From: Ammoniphilus resinae
GTDB lineage: Bacteria; Bacillota; Bacilli; Aneurinibacillales; RAOX-1
NCBI RefSeq assembly: GCF_017873965.1
Contig: NZ_JAGGKT010000022.1
Coordinates: 1 to 61,070, forward strand
Length of the DNA: 61,070 nucleotides
Reading direction: 5' to 3'
How positions within the stretch are numbered: the first letter of the stretch is position 1; each line of letters begins with the position of its first letter. This document shows positions 34,158-42,469 of the stretch, piece after piece. The position numbers were made by a program, and so were the translations under genes. A model generated the notes under the pieces. That model was not told the DNA's origin. It worked only from the letters and a program-made list of their open reading frames with translations, and searched no databases.

Positions 34158-35051
34158 TTAATCCTCTCCTTCGATTTCCACGACAAACGGGAATGCTCGA
34201 ACCTTCCCATTCTGCTGGAACTCAGCCCATATTTTATAAATGCCTGGCTGTTCGAACTGCGTTTCAAAAATCGGCTCCTGATCATTCGCTGGATGAACAT
34301 GAAGGAAGTTCTGCCCCATCTCATCCAGAATCACCACATGTCCCATGGCCCCCAGGTATGGTGTTAGGTTTGTTTTGTTTAGATCAAAGGTAAGTGTTAC
34401 AGGTTCATTGACCTTGGTCGTATTAAGCTGCATCGTCACCTTCTCGCCGTCGATCACCTGGGTAAAATCGGTGTCCGCCTTTAGCCCCTCGTTGTGGGTG
34501 TGATCCGGTCCGCTCGGGTTGCCCACGATGAATGGAACAGGTGACACATGATACGCTAAATCCTTTGGTTTGATGTCAACAAAAGCTTTGTAAAATCCGT
34601 CAGGCAGCCCAGTGGCCGTGCTGAATACCCCATCGCTGGTCTGTTCAGGGTGCAGATGATAGTACTTTTGCAAATGCTCATCAACGACTATCAAATGAAG
34701 AATTTTCTCATGATTTATTTCTAAATCGTGAACAGGATTTCCTGTTTTATCCTTTAAAAAAATGTCAAGTTCATCATCCTGGGATTGCACGTAGACATTC
34801 ACCCCGTTGGTTTCATTGTTTGGCGCACTTTCATGCCCGTGGCTGCCGCCATTTTCCCCTCCATGATGGTCAACGCTCTCCTCCTCCGTCTCCGGTTCAT
34901 GATCCGCTTCACTTCCTCCATGTGCGGCCACTGCTACAGCCTTTGGTTCATCCGCAACAAACTCCTCATATGCACTAAATCCACCAACAACTACACCCAC
35001 ATAAAGAACAGACGCCACGACCCATTTATCTAAAATCATCCGTTTTTTCAT
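34158..35051 (-). CDS. His-rich surface protein with two YtkA-like repeats
   Basis: Predicted 297-residue protein: one N-terminal helix (about 10-28) that anchors or exports it, a linker rich in His, Glu and Gly (residues 43-80, HGGSEADHEPETEEESVDHH and on) that could bind metal ions, then two related beta-rich repeats. Each repeat has an HxHP ending: LHLIVVDEHLQKYYHLHPE (about 117-135) and MGHVVILDEMGQNFLHVHPA (about 235-254). Such pieces resemble YtkA-like domains. It is the first gene of the two-component operon, so it may be the sensory partner (inference). The ATG follows GAGGAGCG. Confidence 0.75.
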   Translation of the reverse strand: MKKRMILDKWVVASVLYVGVVVGGFSAYEEFVADEPKAVAVAAHGGSEADHEPETEEESVDHHGGENGGSHGHESAPNNETNGVNVYVQSQDDELDIFLKDKTGNPVHDLEINHEKILHLIVVDEHLQKYYHLHPEQTSDGVFSTATGLPDGFYKAFVDIKPKDLAYHVSPVPFIVGNPSGPDHTHNEGLKADTDFTQVIDGEKVTMQLNTTKVNEPVTLTFDLNKTNLTPYLGAMGHVVILDEMGQNFLHVHPANDQEPIFETQFEQPGIYKIWAEFQQNGKVRAFPFVVEIEGED

Positions 35052-35085
35052 TTCAATCGCTCCTCACAAAATTGATTCTAGGGAT

Positions 35086-35118
35086 ACTATAAATCAGCTT
35101 TGTGAACTCAATATGAAC
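35086..35118 (-). promoter_or_regulatory. regulon promoter element, copy C
   Basis: Reading the minus strand from 35118: GTTCATATTGAGTTCACAA, eight bases, then TATAGT at 35091-35086. It lies 35 bases upstream of the His-rich protein gene and so drives the operon that encodes the response regulator and kinase, giving a feedback loop. Confidence 0.8.
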
Positions 35119-35295
35119 GACAAATTCTCATGAAATAAAAACCTCGAAAATTCCCAGTTTACATTTTTTTCAAGCCCTGATAAAATCTTATCACCAAACC
35201 AATATTCTATAAAAATGACAAGCTTCACTAGTAACCTTTTTTTTTGAAAATATAATACGGGATAATCCTTCACATTTTACTTTGGGGTGATTTTT

Positions 35296-36027
35296 ATGGG
35301 ACATGAACTAATGAAAACAGTTGAAAGAGGAACGATTTCTCCCACTCTTGAGCCTCAAGATCCCTCTGTAGGCGGGGATGCGGTCATCGTACCGATGAAA
35401 GAACCAACGATTTTTCCACACCTAGGAAATAAAATCAAAACCGATGATCGGGACATTAGCATCATTGCTAGAATAGACGAACCGCTCATCGTTATTTTGG
35501 GAAATGTATTAAGTGATGATGAATGCGATCTGCTTATACGCTTGTCCCAAGACAGAATGGATCGTTCAAAGATTAGCACAACCCGTGAAGTCAATGAACT
35601 GAGAACTAGCAGCAGTATGTTTTTTGATGAAGGGGAAAATGAGCTGGTTGCTAGAATTGAAAAGCGATTATCCTATATCATGAATATCCCTGTGCAACAT
35701 GGGGAAGGCCTACAAGTTCTTCATTATGAGAAAGGTCAAGAGTATCGCGCCCATTTTGACTTTTTCTCCTCTGCCCATAAAGCAGCAAATAATCCTAGAA
35801 TCAGCACACTTGTCATGTACTTAAGTGATGTGGAACAAGGCGGCGAAACCTATTTTCCAAAACTCAATCTTGCCGTGTCCCCACATAAAGGGATGGCGGT
35901 GTATTTTGAGTACTTCTATCAGGATGAGACATTAAATGAACTTACCTTACACGGTGGCGCACCCGTGATCCTTGGGGAAAAGTGGGCAGCTACGCAGTGG
36001 ATGAGGAGGCAGAAGTTGTCGTCATAG
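35296..36027 (+). CDS. 2-oxoglutarate/Fe(II) oxygenase, prolyl-4-hydroxylase type
   Basis: Predicted 243-residue dioxygenase with a C-terminal P4H domain (about 95-240). The iron facial triad is HFD in EYRAHFDFF and a distal His in LTLHGGAPVIL, with Lys in GEKWAATQW to hold 2-oxoglutarate. LEGLQ-type strands (EGLQVLHYEKGQ) also match Bacillus P4H proteins. The substrate could be a collagen-like or spore-surface protein. I start at the ATG at 35296, five bases after GGGGTGA. A terminator follows. An N-terminal extension of 60 residues is unassigned. Confidence 0.85.
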   Translation: MGHELMKTVERGTISPTLEPQDPSVGGDAVIVPMKEPTIFPHLGNKIKTDDRDISIIARIDEPLIVILGNVLSDDECDLLIRLSQDRMDRSKISTTREVNELRTSSSMFFDEGENELVARIEKRLSYIMNIPVQHGEGLQVLHYEKGQEYRAHFDFFSSAHKAANNPRISTLVMYLSDVEQGGETYFPKLNLAVSPHKGMAVYFEYFYQDETLNELTLHGGAPVILGEKWAATQWMRRQKLSS

Positions 36028-36093
36028 TTTTGATGGTCGATAATATTTTCACTTACGGACATAGTACCCACTGAACAACAAAATATCGGTAAC

Positions 36094-36125
36094 AAAGACC
36101 TGACAAAAATTTGTCAGGTCTTTTT
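36094..36125 (+). terminator. intrinsic terminator of the oxygenase gene
   Basis: GACCTGACA pairs with TGTCAGGTC around AAAATT, followed by TTTTT. Confidence 0.85.
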
Positions 36126-36268
36126 CAATTGCTTTTTTCCCATAAACGATCTTCATTAGCTGAATATAGATAGCAACTGGATATAAATTCCTTACCTATC
36201 TTTAAGCTTTCTTTAAGGTTCACATTTTACTATACGGGATATACAACAATGCATTGGAGTTGATTGAT

Positions 36269-36631
36269 ATGAAAAAGATAATGTCCCTTGTAATGACTAC
36301 TTTACTATTATTCACCCTTACAACAACTAGCTTTGCTGCTTCGGAAGATGTAAATCCTGAACCTAAAGCTACAACATCTGTGGATCAAAAAATCGATATT
36401 GGTGGGATAAAAGGTGAGGTAAAACAAAAGGATAAAACAACTGTTGCTCCGACTACAAAGGCGACAACACCAAAGGCTCAGGCTAGTCAGGCTAGTGCTC
36501 CCTCATCCACGAAACCTAAGGATTGGAGTTATTATCTTCAAAGTTCTTGGGCTGCTCTTTTAAGTATCGTTTTAGTCGGTTTGATGGTGCTCTTGTATGG
36601 AAGAGATACTTGGGCGGAAAAAAGGTCATAA
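36269..36631 (+). CDS. secreted protein anchored by a C-terminal helix
   Basis: Predicted 120-residue surface protein: signal peptide (1-24, ending SFAA), a low-complexity Thr/Ala/Lys/Pro-rich stretch (about 45-82), then a C-terminal membrane helix (SWAALLSIVLVGLMVLLYG) with a basic end. There is no recognisable enzymatic domain. I start at the ATG at 36269 behind GGAGTTGAT. Upstream lies TTTAAG twice, 11 bp apart (36201, 36212), beside TTCACATTTTACT, which hints at OmpR-type control by a different regulator. Unknown function. Confidence 0.7.
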   Translation: MKKIMSLVMTTLLLFTLTTTSFAASEDVNPEPKATTSVDQKIDIGGIKGEVKQKDKTTVAPTTKATTPKAQASQASAPSSTKPKDWSYYLQSSWAALLSIVLVGLMVLLYGRDTWAEKRS

Positions 36632-36649
36632 TTATACAGGTGAATCTAG

Positions 36650-36696
36650 CCGATGCGGGACTGAGTCCCGCAGGATTAGACCTGCTCAGTCGCGAA
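36650..36696. repeat. dispersed hairpin unit, third variant
   Basis: A 47-bp imperfect palindrome, GATGCGGGACTGAG ... CTCAGTCGCGAATC, has the length and arm type of array 2 units (25079-25385) with a different core. It lies 19 bases after the stop of the preceding gene and may serve as its 3' hairpin. Confidence 0.7.
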
Positions 36697-36859
36697 TCAG
36701 CCGAATTAGGAGAATCCTCCTTCCTCTAAGCGTTTTACTTTTTAATGGGCACTAATCCAGTCATACTGTTATTGACCCACATAAGGTAATACATACAAAT
36801 TATTTTTTCTATGGGTCTCAAGCACATTGACCTTTGACCTTAAATATAGGGAGGATTAT

Positions 36860-37351
36860 ATGTCCGTTTTTAATCCAGAGAAATTATCCGTAAAACTTAT
36901 TCCCCCTGCCACTTTCGCTCAGCCGGTTGAAGGAAGGAAATACACTCTCACGCATTCAGATCTTACAGCAGAATTATTTTTAGATATTGGATATGTGTAC
37001 AACTATAAATCCATTAACCCTAAAATGCGTGATGAAGTATTAGCAGAATGGAAAAAAGATTCACATGGTCGTTTTAATTTAGTAGGGACCGCATATGTAG
37101 ATGGTGGGGAGTTCAGTCAAAAAGTTGCAGCCACTCGTTTTAAAATATTCAAAAAAGAAATGGCTACTGCACTAAATGGAATTGTCTATGGAGACCGTCC
37201 ATTTTACGTACACTATCCCTTCCTACTTGACGCACCCATCTTTATCCAATACTTATCTATTTATCCACAATATAGGCAATTTGCCTTTTATGGTACACCA
37301 CGCCAATATTTGAACCAAATCAATCAAACCTCCAACAGCTCCCTTCATTAG
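36860..37351 (+). CDS. staygreen (SGR) family protein
   Basis: Predicted 163-residue protein matching the staygreen family across its length: FNPEKLSVKLIPPATF, GRKYTLTHSDLTAELFLDIG, EVLAEWKKD, VGTAYVDGGEFS, RFKIFKKEMATAL, and DAPIFIQYLSIYPQYRQF. In plants SGR is the Mg-dechelatase that starts chlorophyll breakdown; some bacterial homologues dechelate magnesium from chlorophyll in vitro (established knowledge). Nothing here suggests photosynthesis, so the natural substrate is unknown. ATG 36860 follows AGGGAGGAT. Its stop lies inside a terminator stem. Confidence 0.88.
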   Translation: MSVFNPEKLSVKLIPPATFAQPVEGRKYTLTHSDLTAELFLDIGYVYNYKSINPKMRDEVLAEWKKDSHGRFNLVGTAYVDGGEFSQKVAATRFKIFKKEMATALNGIVYGDRPFYVHYPFLLDAPIFIQYLSIYPQYRQFAFYGTPRQYLNQINQTSNSSLH

Positions 37352-37363
37352 GGAGCCATTTTT
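37338..37363 (+). terminator. intrinsic terminator overlapping the staygreen stop
   Basis: GCTCCC pairs with GGGAGC and is followed by CATTTTTA; the TAG stop lies in the loop. Confidence 0.6.
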
Positions 37364-37414
37364 ACGTGTTTAAAATCTGATCCCCATGAGTTAAGCAAAT
37401 ACTGTAAGATTTTG

Positions 37415-37606
37415 TCAGAAGATGGTTTTCACTCTGCCTACTTGTCCGTCTTGTAGTCGCACTTTGATCCCATGTGGATGGTGGGGCGACTTTGTAAGTA
37501 TGTCTTTTACAATTCCACGAGTCGTTTTCCCAGTCCGTTGATCTTGTTTTAAAACAATATCTACTTCAATACCTGGGTGGATATTTTTACGTTCCTGTCC
37601 ATTCAT
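37415..37606 (-). CDS. ywbE: YwbE family protein
   Basis: Predicted 63-residue protein matching YwbE (DUF2196) over its length: IHPGIEVDIVLKQDQRTGK, then TRGIVKDILTKSPHHPHGIK and VRLQDGQVGRV. It is a small basic beta-rich protein of unknown function, conserved in Bacillus. The ATG follows AAAAGGAAGTG. Single gene, convergent with staygreen. Confidence 0.9.
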   Translation of the reverse strand: MNGQERKNIHPGIEVDIVLKQDQRTGKTTRGIVKDILTKSPHHPHGIKVRLQDGQVGRVKTIF

Positions 37607-37644
37607 TGTATTTCACTTCCTTTTATTTTCTACGTAGCTCTTCT

Positions 37645-37929
37645 TTAACCGAGCAACCTTCTATTGATAAATACATACACAATGCTTAGCAAAACTAACA
37701 TAGCGACTACAAGAACGGTTGCTTCATAAGGGTAGTCAATAAAACTATGGATAATTATTAACAAGCCTAACGGAAGAAAAAAGACTCCACCTGCTACTTT
37801 ACCTAATAAAGACTTATTTTTAATATTTTTTTCATTAAATCCAGCCAATAACCATGTTTGCTTTTTCACAGCTACCAAGTATGAGACAAGTAAAAGGGCT
37901 ATACCTATAATCAATAATCTGAAATCCAC
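37645..37929 (-). CDS. DUF3784-like small membrane protein
   Basis: Predicted 94-residue protein with three helices (about 3-20, 44-61 and 70-88). KKQTWLLAGFNEKNIKNKSL between helices 1 and 2 is like the KKXXWLLAGYN motif of DUF3784 proteins. I start at the GTG at 37929, five bases after AGGAGGTG; a longer reading runs into the upstream gene. Function unknown. It may be co-transcribed with the AHSA1/ArsR pair upstream. Confidence 0.75.
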   Translation of the reverse strand: MDFRLLIIGIALLLVSYLVAVKKQTWLLAGFNEKNIKNKSLLGKVAGGVFFLPLGLLIIIHSFIDYPYEATVLVVAMLVLLSIVYVFINRRLLG

Positions 37930-37991
37930 CTGTACACCTCCTAAAGAAGAAAAGAAAAATAGCCGCTGGAAAAGCCGGCAGCAGAATCTTT

Positions 37992-38507
37992 TTACTTGAT
38001 TATCTTTAATAGTTCTTCGAGACGGTCCCAAGTTTCCGTTATACCTTGTAGCATACCCATATCCATTACTGTCTTGAGAGCCTCCGCGGAAATATATTCT
38101 GAACGGTTAATGAGATTCGTTTTACCGTCCAGATCAATAAATTCTAATGTGACTTCTGTTGACGGCAGACCCTCGTCGACATTCCCTTCAGCATCCGAGA
38201 AATAATCAGTGTACATAATCGTTTCCGGCTCGGTGATCACCTTGTATATTCCCTTGCCCCAAGCCTCCATGCCGTAAAATTGACCTTGATTCCGATCTAC
38301 ACACTTCATGCAATAGTGCCATACGCCACCTGGTCTGAAGTCAACGTTACAAACAGGTAACTCCCAGCCTTTCGGGCCCCACCAATTTTTGAGATGCTCA
38401 GGCTCTTTAAACATTTTAAATACTAAGTCGCGTGGTGCATTAAATACACGCTCCAGAACTAGCACACGATCTTCCTCTACTCTTGAAATCATTGCATTAT
38501 TTAACAT
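37992..38507 (-). CDS. SRPBCC/AHSA1 domain protein
   Basis: Predicted 171-residue single-domain START-like protein of the AHSA1 (Hsp90 activator homologue) group: LVLERVFNAPRDLVFKMF, HLKNWWGPKGWELPVC and EFIDLDGKTNLINR. These bind hydrophobic ligands. The ATG follows AAAGGAGAG. It lies 51 bases after an ArsR-type regulator, a common pairing in Bacillales in which the ArsR gene controls it (family knowledge). Confidence 0.88.
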   Translation of the reverse strand: MLNNAMISRVEEDRVLVLERVFNAPRDLVFKMFKEPEHLKNWWGPKGWELPVCNVDFRPGGVWHYCMKCVDRNQGQFYGMEAWGKGIYKVITEPETIMYTDYFSDAEGNVDEGLPSTEVTLEFIDLDGKTNLINRSEYISAEALKTVMDMGMLQGITETWDRLEELLKIIK

Positions 38508-38558
38508 CGCTACTCTCCTTTACTAGAGTTTATTGAACACAGGAAACATACAGTATCA

Positions 38559-38885
38559 TCAATTCAAAGTTTTTTTGCCCTGCAACACATCTAGGTAATC
38601 ATCTAACCGATCCATCCTTGCTTCCCACAAACGACGGTAAGAGTTAAGCCACTTATCCAATTCTTGTAGCGGTTCTGGTTTTATCCTATAAATTCGGCGA
38701 TTGGCTACTGGCTGGACCTCGACAAGGCCGGCGTCGCAAAGTACGCGGAGATGCTTGGAGGTTTGAGGTTGATTCATCTCAAGCTTTTTTGCAATATCCC
38801 CTACTTGCAGGGGGCCTTCTAGCAGTAGTTCAACGATATTCAGGCGGTTGGGTTCAGCTAGTGCACTGAAGATTTGTACATTCAT
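38559..38885 (-). CDS. ArsR-family transcriptional regulator
   Basis: Predicted 108-residue winged-helix regulator: IFSALAEPNRLNIVELLLEG, IAKKLEMNQPQTSKHLRVL (recognition helix) and YRIKPEPLQELDKWLNSYR. No metal-binding Cys pair is present, so it is probably not a metal sensor. I chose the ATG at 38885; GGGGAGACG lies upstream, and a TTG at 38903 overlaps it. First gene with the AHSA1 gene. Ligand unknown. Confidence 0.9.
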   Translation of the reverse strand: MNVQIFSALAEPNRLNIVELLLEGPLQVGDIAKKLEMNQPQTSKHLRVLCDAGLVEVQPVANRRIYRIKPEPLQELDKWLNSYRRLWEARMDRLDDYLDVLQGKKTLN

Positions 38886-39044
38886 GTTGAATCGTCTCCC
38901 CAAGTTTTGGTGTTCTTTCTTATTAATAAAATAGTCGTGTCAACACCACCTCACTTTTGAAATTTCATAAAAACTATTTGTTTAATACAAATATACGCGA
39001 TATAGAATATTCCTGTAAAGGAATATTTTGAACGACTTGTCTTA

Positions 39045-39078
39045 AAAACAGGAAAGGAGCCTTCGGGCTCCTAAAAAA
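39045..39078 (-). terminator. terminator-like hairpin after the betaine operon
   Basis: AGGAGCC pairs with GGCTCCT around CGAA or TTCG, followed on the minus strand by a broken T tract (TTCCTGTTTTT). Another perfect stem, AATATTCC with GGAATATT, lies at 39006-39027. Between them they fill much of the gap from 38886 to 39140. Confidence 0.5.
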
Positions 39079-39140
39079 TCGATAAGCATTCATTTGAGTA
39101 ATTGATACTTTTTCATGAGTTCCAGAAGGAAACTCTCGCG

Positions 39141-40874
39141 TTATTCTTTCAAGTCTTCAATAGAATTAATATCGACATACTCTGGTACAACCAGTCCATT
39201 CTTCGTCCCATGAAGATTTCTCCCAAGGTCAACGAAATCATCCTTATAGGTATTATAATATTCAACATGCGTAGTTGGTAGCCATGCTCCAACCATTCCA
39301 TCTGCACTCCCATTGGCTACACCAGCAAACATAGGCCCAACTTCAACTTGGCTCAATGTCACATCATACCCCTTTTGCTCAAGAACCTTGCCAATAGTAT
39401 ATGTACTGGCTATTTCTGTGTCCCACGCCACAAAAACAAGATTGATCGGTTCACCACTTCCTGACCCAGCACCGTTTGTCCATTGAGAAACTTTGTCAGG
39501 ATTGGCACTAATCCACTTTTCAGCAGCTTCTGTTGGATCCATCCCATTTGTGATATCCACCATCACGGCTTCCATATCACCTGGTTCCCAAGAAAATTGA
39601 TCAAGGATTTTATAAGCACCAGGTGCATCCTGCTCAAGACCTTTTCTTACGATGGTATGAATATCTTCAGCGCCACCAAAGGATCCTTTTGGATCTTCGA
39701 GATATTTCAAATCGAATGAGGAGAACATCCAATGTGGTGACCAACCCGTGATAATAATTGGTTTTTGATTTGTATAGGCTTTTTGCAGTTCAGCTACCAT
39801 GGCTGCAGAAGAGCCTTCGAGTAACATCCAATCATCTAACTTGTAATCCTCTAATGCATTCATTGTCAACCCCATCAACCCTGCTCCAGGTTCAATCCCC
39901 ACAATTTTATATCCTGTTTGGGCACCAATACCGTTCGCATTTTCATTCACAGCGTTCTTTTCTCCTAGAATCGCTACTGCAACAGCCGTACCTACTACAA
40001 GTAAAGCTAAAATAGAAAAAGCAATTTTTGGCTTCACTGCATGCCCATAAGCTGGGTTCCGTAAGTTTTGTGTGATACGGTCAAGGATGATGGCGATGAT
40101 GACGATCGATAATCCAGCTTCAAAGCCTTGCCCAACGTCAATTTGACTAACCGCTCGGTAAACATCTGCGCCAAGTCCAGGTGCCCCGACTAATGAAGCG
40201 GTAACAACCATTGATAAAGCAAGCATGATACTTTGGTTAACCCCAGCCAACATAGTTGGAGTTGCCAAAGGTAATTGAACTTTGAACAATTTTTGACTGG
40301 TCGTTGCACCAAAAGCATCTGCGGCTTCAATCAAATCTTTAGGTACTTTCTGAATACCAAGATTGGTCATACGAATGGTTGGTGCAATAGCAAAAATAAA
40401 GGAAGCAATAATTCCTGGTACGACTCCAATCCCGAAAAATAAAATGGATGGAATTAAATAAACAAAGGCAGGCATGGTCTGCATAAAGTCTAAAATCGGG
40501 GTAACGATGTTTTGCACTGTTTTTCTTTGCGCACACCATATTCCCAGAGGGATCCCAATGATGATCGTAAGCAATCCCGATAATAAAACTATGGCAAGGG
40601 TTTGAATACTTGAATCCCAATAACCAAGATTATTAATCAATAGTAAACTAATGAACGTAAAAACGCCTAATGGCCATCTGCTTGTATAGGTAACCAAAAG
40701 AATCAAGATGAGAATGAGGACAATAGGAGGTCCTACACTCAATACATCTGCTATAACACCCAATAAACCATCGATCAAATTGGTTATAAAGGCAAAAAGT
40801 CCAGCCAATGCAATGGTTAACCATGCAACAAAAGAATCTACCCATTCTCCTAATGGAATTTTGGGGATATTCAT
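39141..40874 (-). CDS. glycine betaine ABC transporter permease/binding-protein fusion
   Basis: Predicted 577-residue fusion. Residues about 1-300 are the OpuAB-type permease with seven or so helices and the EAA loop AADAFGATTSQKLFKVQLPLATPTML. Residues about 315-577 are the OpuAC-type binding protein (IVGIEPGAGLMG, ITGWSPHWMFSSFDLKY with the Trp cage, PTTHVEYYNTY) displayed outside. It imports glycine betaine or related osmoprotectants. Such permease-binding protein fusions occur in OpuA systems of lactic acid bacteria and some Bacillales. The ATG overlaps by two bases' distance with the ATPase gene stop. Confidence 0.92.
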   Translation of the reverse strand: MNIPKIPLGEWVDSFVAWLTIALAGLFAFITNLIDGLLGVIADVLSVGPPIVLILILILLVTYTSRWPLGVFTFISLLLINNLGYWDSSIQTLAIVLLSGLLTIIIGIPLGIWCAQRKTVQNIVTPILDFMQTMPAFVYLIPSILFFGIGVVPGIIASFIFAIAPTIRMTNLGIQKVPKDLIEAADAFGATTSQKLFKVQLPLATPTMLAGVNQSIMLALSMVVTASLVGAPGLGADVYRAVSQIDVGQGFEAGLSIVIIAIILDRITQNLRNPAYGHAVKPKIAFSILALLVVGTAVAVAILGEKNAVNENANGIGAQTGYKIVGIEPGAGLMGLTMNALEDYKLDDWMLLEGSSAAMVAELQKAYTNQKPIIITGWSPHWMFSSFDLKYLEDPKGSFGGAEDIHTIVRKGLEQDAPGAYKILDQFSWEPGDMEAVMVDITNGMDPTEAAEKWISANPDKVSQWTNGAGSGSGEPINLVFVAWDTEIASTYTIGKVLEQKGYDVTLSQVEVGPMFAGVANGSADGMVGAWLPTTHVEYYNTYKDDFVDLGRNLHGTKNGLVVPEYVDINSIEDLKE

Positions 40875-40876
40875 TT

Positions 40877-42085
40877 TTAGTCACTCTCCAATTCGTTCAA
40901 TGAATCTTTATTTCCGGTTAAAGCAGCAATGACGGCCCCACGTATCACAATGCCTTTTAATCGCTTTTCTTCATCTATCACAGATATCGGAAAACTGGAT
41001 GTTGCGATCACATCCATGAGATCTGTAAGTAATGTATCTTCTGAAACCGTTGGGATCTCCGTTGTCATAACGTCGGCAATGGATTGATTTTGATCAATGG
41101 CCTGACGCGCTTGTTCGGCAGTAATCGCTCCCAACAACTTCTTTTTACGGTCTACTACAAATATGCTGGAATATCCTTGATTTCGCATAATTTCTAATGC
41201 AACCCTTGGACCTCGATCTACACTGATTTTTTCTGCTCGCTTCATCACATGTGAGGCTGAGATGACTTTCGATAAATCAACATCTTCAACAAACTTCTCG
41301 ACAAATTCATTTGCGGGCTTGATCATGATTTCTTCGGGTGTCCCTAATTGAATGACACTCCCATCTTTCATTAAGGCGATCCGATCCCCAATTCGCAGTG
41401 CTTCATCTAAATCATGGGTGATAAAAATAATGGTTTTCTTGTACTGTTCTTGAATGCCAAGTAATTCATCCTGCATATCTTTACGAATTAACGGATCAAG
41501 TGCACTAAAGGCTTCGTCCATCAAGATAATATCTGTATCACTTGCAAGCGCTCTAGCAAGTCCCACTCTTTGTTGCATTCCACCGCTCAATTGTGAAGGG
41601 TATTGATGTTCGTAACCTTTTAACCCAACAGCTTCTAGAGCCTGCATGGCTTTTTCGCGACGTTTATCCGCAGCGACTTTCTTAATTTCAAGACCAAATT
41701 CAGCGTTTTCTAAAATCGTTTTATGTGGAAAAAGGGCAAAGTTTTGAAAAACCATACTGATTCTGTTTTGTCTGGTTTCCCGTAATCTGGCGGCATTCAT
41801 CTTTACGATATCTTCGTTTTTAATTCGTATTTCTCCAATGGTAGGATCAATCAACCTGTTAAACATCCGAATTAAAGTTGACTTACCGCTTCCGGATAAA
41901 CCCATGATGACAAAAATTTCACCAGGATAAATTTTAAAACTAACATTATTTACGCCAACCGTGAGCCCGGTTTCTTTTAAGATTTCTTTCTTTGATTTGC
42001 CTTGTTTCAATAAATCAATGGCAGCTTTAGGAGATTTACCAAAAATCTTTGAGACATTCCTGACTTCTACATATGGATCCAACAA
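40877..42085 (-). CDS. glycine betaine ABC transporter ATPase (OpuAA/ProV)
   Basis: Predicted 402-residue ATPase with Walker A GLSGSGKST, signature LSGGMQQR, Walker B DIILMDEAFSALD and His switch ITHDLDEAL, plus two C-terminal CBS domains (about 280-335 and 340-395) that sense ionic strength in OpuA. Both CBS domains appear complete. A TTG start at 42085 follows GGGGTGATGAG. The permease-binding fusion starts two bases after its stop, so the pair form an operon. Confidence 0.93.
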   Translation of the reverse strand: MLDPYVEVRNVSKIFGKSPKAAIDLLKQGKSKKEILKETGLTVGVNNVSFKIYPGEIFVIMGLSGSGKSTLIRMFNRLIDPTIGEIRIKNEDIVKMNAARLRETRQNRISMVFQNFALFPHKTILENAEFGLEIKKVAADKRREKAMQALEAVGLKGYEHQYPSQLSGGMQQRVGLARALASDTDIILMDEAFSALDPLIRKDMQDELLGIQEQYKKTIIFITHDLDEALRIGDRIALMKDGSVIQLGTPEEIMIKPANEFVEKFVEDVDLSKVISASHVMKRAEKISVDRGPRVALEIMRNQGYSSIFVVDRKKKLLGAITAEQARQAIDQNQSIADVMTTEIPTVSEDTLLTDLMDVIATSSFPISVIDEEKRLKGIVIRGAVIAALTGNKDSLNELESD

Positions 42086-42117
42086 CTCATCACCCCATTT
42101 TATCGATTGCCTATACC

Positions 42118-42450
42118 CTACCTAAGTTTTCCCGATTTTGTATCCAGATATGAAGGTTCCAATGGATGGGGAAAAATCGTATAGGATATACATTTTTCAT
42201 CACAAATAAAAAAAGGATATGAAATCTCCCTTTGAAAGAGGAGTTTCATATCCATTTCATCTTCTTTTATAAAAAAGTTGACCATTTCTGTGGTTTTGGG
42301 CATCATTTTTAACGCAAGCATAACACCTAAAGGAACTAAAATCACATCATCCAAATAACCCAATATTGAAATGAAATCAGGAATTAGATCAATTGGACTA
42401 AAAGCATATGCTACAATGCAAGCGGAATAAGAAGCTAAAAGCCTTTCCAC
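42118..42450 (-). pseudogene. DUF1232 (YkvA-type) gene, probably damaged
   Basis: The 110-codon frame has a DUF1232 core ([31 protein letters not shown]), a small membrane-helix motif. The N-terminal third of the family is missing: the frame opens at a GTG only 20 bases past the preceding gene with no ribosome site. Its C-terminal 45 codons run through a strong terminator stem (42208-42253), which no functional gene should do. A one-base shift in a T6 run near 42277 would give a stop before the terminator. I think it is decayed, though a shortened active protein cannot be excluded. Confidence 0.5.
42208..42253 (-). terminator. intrinsic terminator inside the DUF1232 frame
   Basis: GGATATGAAA pairs with TTTCATATCC, extended by CTCC/GGAG pairs, then TTTTTTT on the minus strand. 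It would stop transcription from 42715 before the betaine operon. Confidence 0.8.
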
Positions 42451-42469
42451 GTGAAGAAGCTTTCCGACT

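Noticed and set aside
36201-36236. A sixth copy of the regulon promoter element
   Set aside because: GTTCACA is present, but the first TTCA half is missing and the -10 is three bases out of register with the other five.
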